From Pterobdella sp. o SKG-2022 (taxonomy: Eukaryota; Annelida; Clitellata; Hirudinida; Piscicolidae), in contig CAXIVU010000239.1 of the NCBI GenBank assembly GCA_964035795.1, positions 52,548 through 116,547 of the forward strand: a DNA stretch of 64,000 nucleotides, written 5' to 3'. Every line of letters begins with the position of its first letter. Positions within the stretch are counted from its first letter, which is position 1. Of this stretch, positions 52,601-61,600 are shown one piece after another. The notes under the pieces were generated by a model, which saw nothing but the letters and a program-made list of their open reading frames with translations, was not told where the DNA came from and did not search any database. The position numbers were made by a program, and so were the translations under genes.

Positions 52601-55600
52601 GTTGGCGTAGATTTAGACAACATTTCTGTCGTTGTTGTCATAATAACAGTTGTTGTTTGCGTTGATGTTGCAATCGTTGTCGAAACTGTTGTAGCTGTAG
52701 CCAATGAAGTTGTTGTTACAGTTATTGTAGTTGGCGTTGTTGTTTCTACAGTAGTAACTGTTGGCGTAGATTTAGACAACATTTCTGTCGTTGTTGTCAT
52801 AATAACAGTTGTTGTTTGCGTTGATGTTGCAATCGTTGTCGAAACTGTTGTAGCTGTAGCCAATGAAGTTGTTGTTACAGTTATTGTAGTTGGCGTTGTT
52901 GTTTCTACAGTAGTAACTGTTGGCGTAGATTTAGACAACATTTCTGTCGTTGTTGTCATAATAACAGTTGTTGTTTGCGTTGATGTTGCAATCGTTGTCG
53001 AAACTGTTGTAGCTGTAGCCAATGAAGTTGTTGTTACAGTTATTGTAGTTGGCGTTGTTGTTTCTACAGTAGTAACTGTTGGCGTAGATTTAGACAACAT
53101 TTCTGTCGTTGTTGTCATAATAACAGTTGTTGTTTGCGTTGATGTTGCAATCGTTGTCGAAACTGTTGTAGCTGTAGCCAATGAAGTTGTTGTTACAGTT
53201 ATTGTAGTTGGCGTTGTTGTTTCTACAGTAGTAACTGTTGGCGTAGATTTAGACAACATTTCTGTCGTTGTTGTCATAATAACAGTTGTTGTTTGCGTTG
53301 ATGTTGCAATCGTTGTCGAAACTGTTGTAGCTGTAGCCAATGAAGTTGTTGTTACAGTTATTGTAGTTGGCGTTGTTGTTTCTACAGTAGTAACTGTTGG
53401 CGTAGATTTAGACAACATTTCTGTCGTTGTTGTCATAATAACAGTTGTTGTTTGCGTTGATGTTGCAATCGTTGTCGAAACTGTTGTAGCTGTAGCCAAT
53501 GAAGTTGTTGTTACAGTTATTGTAGTTGGCGTTGTTGTTTCTACAGTAGTAACTGTTGGCGTAGATTTAGACAACATTTCTGTCGTTGTTGTCATAATAA
53601 CAGTTGTTGTTTGCGTTGATGTTGCAATCGTTGTCGAAACTGTTGTAGCTGTAGCCAATGAAGTTGTTGTTACAGTTATTGTAGTTGGCGTTGTTGTTTC
53701 TACAGTAGTAACTGTTGGCGTAGATTTAGACAACATTTCTGTCGTTGTTGTCATAATAACAGTTGTTGTTTGCGTTGATGTTGCAATCGTTGTCGAAACT
53801 GTTGTAGCTGTAGCCAATGAAGTTGTTGTTACAGTTATTGTAGTTGGCGTTGTTGTTTCTACAGTAGTAACTGTTGGCGTAGATTTAGACAACATTTCTG
53901 TCGTTGTTGTCATAATAACAGTTGTTGTTTGCGTTGATGTTGCAATCGTTGTCGAAACTGTTGTAGCTGTAGCCAATGAAGTTGTTGTTACAGTTATTGT
54001 AGTTGGCGTTGTTGTTTCTACAGTAGTAACTGTTGGCGTAGATTTAGACAACATTTCTGTCGTTGTTGTCATAATAACAGTTGTTGTTTGCGTTGATGTT
54101 GCAATCGTTGTCGAAACTGTTGTAGCTGTAGCCAATGAAGTTGTTGTTACAGTTATTGTAGTTGGCGTTGTTGTTTCTACAGTAGTAACTGTTGGCGTAG
54201 ATTTAGACAACATTTCTGTCGTTGTTGTCATAATAACAGTTGTTGTTTGCGTTGATGTTGCAATCGTTGTCGAAACTGTTGTAGCTGTAGCCAATGAAGT
54301 TGTTGTTACAGTTATTGTAGTTGGCGTTGTTGTTTCTACAGTAGTAACTGTTGGCGTAGATTTAGACAACATTTCTGTCGTTGTTGTCATAATAACAGTT
54401 GTTGTTTGCGTTGATGTTGCAATCGTTGTCGAAACTGTTGTAGCTGTAGCCAATGAAGTTGTTGTTACAGTTATTGTAGTTGGCGTTGTTGTTTCTACAG
54501 TAGTAACTGTTGGCGTAGATTTAGACAACATTTCTGTCGTTGTTGTCATAATAACAGTTGTTGTTTGCGTTGATGTTGCAATCGTTGTCGAAACTGTTGT
54601 AGCTGTAGCCAATGAAGTTGTTGTTACAGTTATTGTAGTTGGCGTTGTTGTTTCTACAGTAGTAACTGTTGGCGTAGATTTAGACAACATTTCTGTCGTT
54701 GTTGTCATAATAACAGTTGTTGTTTGCGTTGATGTTGCAATCGTTGTCGAAACTGTTGTAGCTGTAGCCAATGAAGTTGTTGTTACAGTTATTGTAGTTG
54801 GCGTTGTTGTTTCTACAGTAGTAACTGTTGGCGTAGATTTAGACAACATTTCTGTCGTTGTTGTCATAATAACAGTTGTTGTTTGCGTTGATGTTGCAAT
54901 CGTTGTCGAAACTGTTGTAGCTGTAGCCAATGAAGTTGTTGTTACAGTTATTGTAGTTGGCGTTGTTGTTTCTACAGTAGTAACTGTTGGCGTAGATTTA
55001 GACAACATTTCTGTCGTTGTTGTCATAATAACAGTTGTTGTTTGCGTTGATGTTGCAATCGTTGTCGAAACTGTTGTAGCTGTAGCCAATGAAGTTGTTG
55101 TTACAGTTATTGTAGTTGGCGTTGTTGTTTCTACAGTAGTAACTGTTGGCGTAGATTTAGACAACATTTCTGTCGTTGTTGTCATAATAACAGTTGTTGT
55201 TTGCGTTGATGTTGCAATCGTTGTCGAAACTGTTGTAGCTGTAGCCAATGAAGTTGTTGTTACAGTTATTGTAGTTGGCGTTGTTGTTTCTACAGTAGTA
55301 ACTGTTGGCGTAGATTTAGACAACATTTCTGTCGTTGTTGTCATAATAACAGTTGTTGTTTGCGTTGATGTTGCAATCGTTGTCGAAACTGTTGTAGCTG
55401 TAGCCAATGAAGTTGTTGTTACAGTTATTGTAGTTGGCGTTGTTGTTTCTACAGTAGTAACTGTTGGCGTAGATTTAGACAACATTTCTGTCGTTGTTGT
55501 CATAATAACAGTTGTTGTTTGCGTTGATGTTGCAATCGTTGTCGAAACTGTTGTAGCTGTAGCCAATGAAGTTGTTGTTACAGTTATTGTAGTTGGCGTT

Positions 55601-58600
55601 GTTGTTTCTACAGTAGTAACTGTTGGCGTAGATTTAGACAACATTTCTGTCGTTGTTGTCATAATAACAGTTGTTGTTTGCGTTGATGTTGCAATCGTTG
55701 TCGAAACTGTTGTAGCTGTAGCCAATGAAGTTGTTGTTACAGTTATTGTAGTTGGCGTTGTTGTTTCTACAGTAGTAACTGTTGGCGTAGATTTAGACAA
55801 CATTTCTGTCGTTGTTGTCATAATAACAGTTGTTGTTTGCGTTGATGTTGCAATCGTTGTCGAAACTGTTGTAGCTGTAGCCAATGAAGTTGTTGTTACA
55901 GTTATTGTAGTTGGCGTTGTTGTTTCTACAGTAGTAACTGTTGGCGTAGATTTAGACAACATTTCTGTCGTTGTTGTCATAATAACAGTTGTTGTTTGCG
56001 TTGATGTTGCAATCGTTGTCGAAACTGTTGTAGCTGTAGCCAATGAAGTTGTTGTTACAGTTATTGTAGTTGGCGTTGTTGTTTCTACAGTAGTAACTGT
56101 TGGCGTAGATTTAGACAACATTTCTGTCGTTGTTGTCATAATAACAGTTGTTGTTTGCGTTGATGTTGCAATCGTTGTCGAAACTGTTGTAGCTGTAGCC
56201 AATGAAGTTGTTGTTACAGTTATTGTAGTTGGCGTTGTTGTTTCTACAGTAGTAACTGTTGGCGTAGATTTAGACAACATTTCTGTCGTTGTTGTCATAA
56301 TAACAGTTGTTGTTTGCGTTGATGTTGCAATCGTTGTCGAAACTGTTGTAGCTGTAGCCAATGAAGTTGTTGTTACAGTTATTGTAGTTGGCGTTGTTGT
56401 TTCTACAGTAGTAACTGTTGGCGTAGATTTAGACAACATTTCTGTCGTTGTTGTCATAATAACAGTTGTTGTTTGCGTTGATGTTGCAATCGTTGTCGAA
56501 ACTGTTGTAGCTGTAGCCAATGAAGTTGTTGTTACAGTTATTGTAGTTGGCGTTGTTGTTTCTACAGTAGTAACTGTTGGCGTAGATTTAGACAACATTT
56601 CTGTCGTTGTTGTCATAATAACAGTTGTTGTTTGCGTTGATGTTGCAATCGTTGTCGAAACTGTTGTAGCTGTAGCCAATGAAGTTGTTGTTACAGTTAT
56701 TGTAGTTGGCGTTGTTGTTTCTACAGTAGTAACTGTTGGCGTAGATTTAGACAACATTTCTGTCGTTGTTGTCATAATAACAGTTGTTGTTTGCGTTGAT
56801 GTTGCAATCGTTGTCGAAACTGTTGTAGCTGTAGCCAATGAAGTTGTTGTTACAGTTATTGTAGTTGGCGTTGTTGTTTCTACAGTAGTAACTGTTGGCG
56901 TAGATTTAGACAACATTTCTGTCGTTGTTGTCATAATAACAGTTGTTGTTTGCGTTGATGTTGCAATCGTTGTCGAAACTGTTGTAGCTGTAGCCAATGA
57001 AGTTGTTGTTACAGTTATTGTAGTTGGCGTTGTTGTTTCTACAGTAGTAACTGTTGGCGTAGATTTAGACAACATTTCTGTCGTTGTTGTCATAATAACA
57101 GTTGTTGTTTGCGTTGATGTTGCAATCGTTGTCGAAACTGTTGTAGCTGTAGCCAATGAAGTTGTTGTTACAGTTATTGTAGTTGGCGTTGTTGTTTCTA
57201 CAGTAGTAACTGTTGGCGTAGATTTAGACAACATTTCTGTCGTTGTTGTCATAATAACAGTTGTTGTTTGCGTTGATGTTGCAATCGTTGTCGAAACTGT
57301 TGTAGCTGTAGCCAATGAAGTTGTTGTTACAGTTATTGTAGTTGGCGTTGTTGTTTCTACAGTAGTAACTGTTGGCGTAGATTTAGACAACATTTCTGTC
57401 GTTGTTGTCATAATAACAGTTGTTGTTTGCGTTGATGTTGCAATCGTTGTCGAAACTGTTGTAGCTGTAGCCAATGAAGTTGTTGTTACAGTTATTGTAG
57501 TTGGCGTTGTTGTTTCTACAGTAGTAACTGTTGGCGTAGATTTAGACAACATTTCTGTCGTTGTTGTCATAATAACAGTTGTTGTTTGCGTTGATGTTGC
57601 AATCGTTGTCGAAACTGTTGTAGCTGTAGCCAATGAAGTTGTTGTTACAGTTATTGTAGTTGGCGTTGTTGTTTCTACAGTAGTAACTGTTGGCGTAGAT
57701 TTAGACAACATTTCTGTCGTTGTTGTCATAATAACAGTTGTTGTTTGCGTTGATGTTGCAATCGTTGTCGAAACTGTTGTAGCTGTAGCCAATGAAGTTG
57801 TTGTTACAGTTATTGTAGTTGGCGTTGTTGTTTCTACAGTAGTAACTGTTGGCGTAGATTTAGACAACATTTCTGTCGTTGTTGTCATAATAACAGTTGT
57901 TGTTTGCGTTGATGTTGCAATCGTTGTCGAAACTGTTGTAGCTGTAGCCAATGAAGTTGTTGTTACAGTTATTGTAGTTGGCGTTGTTGTTTCTACAGTA
58001 GTAACTGTTGGCGTAGATTTAGACAACATTTCTGTCGTTGTTGTCATAATAACAGTTGTTGTTTGCGTTGATGTTGCAATCGTTGTCGAAACTGTTGTAG
58101 CTGTAGCCAATGAAGTTGTTGTTACAGTTATTGTAGTTGGCGTTGTTGTTTCTACAGTAGTAACTGTTGGCGTAGATTTAGACAACATTTCTGTCGTTGT
58201 TGTCATAATAACAGTTGTTGTTTGCGTTGATGTTGCAATCGTTGTCGAAACTGTTGTAGCTGTAGCCAATGAAGTTGTTGTTACAGTTATTGTAGTTGGC
58301 GTTGTTGTTTCTACAGTAGTAACTGTTGGCGTAGATTTAGACAACATTTCTGTCGTTGTTGTCATAATAACAGTTGTTGTTTGCGTTGATGTTGCAATCG
58401 TTGTCGAAACTGTTGTAGCTGTAGCCAATGAAGTTGTTGTTACAGTTATTGTAGTTGGCGTTGTTGTTTCTACAGTAGTAACTGTTGGCGTAGATTTAGA
58501 CAACATTTCTGTCGTTGTTGTCATAATAACAGTTGTTGTTTGCGTTGATGTTGCAATCGTTGTCGAAACTGTTGTAGCTGTAGCCAATGAAGTTGTTGTT

Positions 58601-61600
58601 ACAGTTATTGTAGTTGGCGTTGTTGTTTCTACAGTAGTAACTGTTGGCGTAGATTTAGACAACATTTCTGTCGTTGTTGTCATAATAACAGTTGTTGTTT
58701 GCGTTGATGTTGCAATCGTTGTCGAAACTGTTGTAGCTGTAGCCAATGAAGTTGTTGTTACAGTTATTGTAGTTGGCGTTGTTGTTTCTACAGTAGTAAC
58801 TGTTGGCGTAGATTTAGACAACATTTCTGTCGTTGTTGTCATAATAACAGTTGTTGTTTGCGTTGATGTTGCAATCGTTGTCGAAACTGTTGTAGCTGTA
58901 GCCAATGAAGTTGTTGTTACAGTTATTGTAGTTGGCGTTGTTGTTTCTACAGTAGTAACTGTTGGCGTAGATTTAGACAACATTTCTGTCGTTGTTGTCA
59001 TAATAACAGTTGTTGTTTGCGTTGATGTTGCAATCGTTGTCGAAACTGTTGTAGCTGTAGCCAATGAAGTTGTTGTTACAGTTATTGTAGTTGGCGTTGT
59101 TGTTTCTACAGTAGTAACTGTTGGCGTAGATTTAGACAACATTTCTGTCGTTGTTGTCATAATAACAGTTGTTGTTTGCGTTGATGTTGCAATCGTTGTC
59201 GAAACTGTTGTAGCTGTAGCCAATGAAGTTGTTGTTACAGTTATTGTAGTTGGCGTTGTTGTTTCTACAGTAGTAACTGTTGGCGTAGATTTAGACAACA
59301 TTTCTGTCGTTGTTGTCATAATAACAGTTGTTGTTTGCGTTGATGTTGCAATCGTTGTCGAAACTGTTGTAGCTGTAGCCAATGAAGTTGTTGTTACAGT
59401 TATTGTAGTTGGCGTTGTTGTTTCTACAGTAGTAACTGTTGGCGTAGATTTAGACAACATTTCTGTCGTTGTTGTCATAATAACAGTTGTTGTTTGCGTT
59501 GATGTTGCAATCGTTGTCGAAACTGTTGTAGCTGTAGCCAATGAAGTTGTTGTTACAGTTATTGTAGTTGGCGTTGTTGTTTCTACAGTAGTAACTGTTG
59601 GCGTAGATTTAGACAACATTTCTGTCGTTGTTGTCATAATAACAGTTGTTGTTTGCGTTGATGTTGCAATCGTTGTCGAAACTGTTGTATCTGTAGCCAA
59701 TGAAGTTGTTGTTACAGAAATTGTAGTTGGCGTTGTTGTTTCTACAGTAGTAACTGTTGGCGTAGATTTAGACAACATTTCTGTCGTTGTTGTCATAATA
59801 ACAGTTGTTGTTTGCGTTGATGTTGCAATCGTTGTCGAAACTGTTGTAGCTGTAGCCAATGAAGTTGTTGTTACAGAAATTGTAGTTGGCGTTGTTGTTT
59901 CTACAGTAGTAACTGTTGGCGTAGATTTAGACAACATTTCTGTCGTTGTTGTCATAATAACAGTTGTTGTTTGCGTTGATGTTGCAATCGTTGTCGAAAC
60001 TGTTGTAGCTGTAGCCAATGAAGTTGTTGTTACAGTTATTGTAGTTGGCGTTGTTGTTTCTACAGTAGTAACTGTTGGCGTAGATTTAGACAACATTTCT
60101 GTCGTTGTTGTCATAATAACAGTTGTTGTTTGCGTTGATGTTGCAATCGTTGTCGAAACTGTTGTAGCTGTAGCCAATGAAGTTGTTGTTACAGAAATTG
60201 TAGTTGGCGTTGTTGTTTCTACAGTAGTAACTGTTGGCGTAGATTTAGACAACATTTCTGTCGTTGTTGTCATAATAACAGTTGTTGTTTGCGTTGATGT
60301 TGCAATCGTTGTCGAAACTGTTGTAGCTGTAGCCAATGAAGTTGTTGTTACAGAAATTGTAGTTGGCGTTGTTGTTTCTACAGTAGTAACTGTTGGCGTA
60401 GATTTAGACAACATTTCTGTCGTTGTTGTCATAATAACAGTTGTTGTTTGCGTTGATGTTGCAATCGTTGTCGAAACTGTTGTATCTGTAGCCAATGAAA
60501 TTGTTGTTACAGAAATTGTAGTTGGCGTTGTTGTTTCTACAGTAGTAACTGTTGGCGTAGATTTAGACAACATTTCTGTCGTTGTTGTCATAATAACAGT
60601 TGTTGTTTGCGTTGATGTTGCAATCGTTGTCGAAACTGTTGTAGCTGTAGCCAATGAAGTTGTTGTTACAGAAATTGTAGTTGGCGTTGTTGTTTCTACA
60701 GTAGTAACTGTTGGCGTAGATTTAGACAACATTTCTGTCGTTGTTGTCATAATAACAGTTGTTGTTTGCGTTGATGTTGCAATCGTTGTCGAAACTGTTG
60801 TAGCTGTAGCCAATGAAGTTGTTGTTACAGTTATTGTAGTTGGCGTTGTTGTTTCTACAGTAGTAACTGTTGGCGTAGATTTAGACAACATTTCTGTCGT
60901 TGTTGTCATAATAACAGTTGTTGTTTGCGTTGATGTTGCAATCGTTGTCGAAACTGTTGTAGCTGTAGCCAATGAAGTTGTTCTTACAGTTATTGTAGTT
61001 GGCGTTGTTGTTTCTACAGTAGTAACTGTTGGCGTAGATTTAGACAACATTTCTGTCGTTGTTGTCATAATAACAGTTGTTGTTTGCGTTGATGTTGCAA
61101 TCGTTGTCGAAACTGTTGTAGCTGTAGCCAATGAAGTTGTTGTTACAGTTATTGTAGTTGGCGTTGTTGTTTCTACAGTAGTAACTGTTGGCGTAGATTT
61201 AGACAACATTTCTGTCGTTGTTGTCATAATAACAGTTGTTGTTTGCGTTGATGTTGCAATCGTTGTCGAAACTGTTGTAGCTGTAGCCAATGAAGTTGTT
61301 GTTACAGTTATTGTAGTTGGCGTTGTTGTTTCTACAGTAGTAACTGTTGGCGTAGATTTAGACAACATTTCTGTCGTTGTTGTCATAATAACAGTTGTTG
61401 TTTGCGTTGATGTTGCAATCGTTGTCGAAACTGTTGTAGCTGTAGCCAATGAAGTTGTTGTTACAGAAATTGTAGTTGGCGTTGTTGTTTCTACAGTAGT
61501 AACTGTTGGCGTAGATTTAGACAACATTTCTGTCGTTTTTGTCATAATAACAGTTGTTGTTTGCGTTGATGTTGCAATCGTTGTCGAAACTGTTGTAGCT

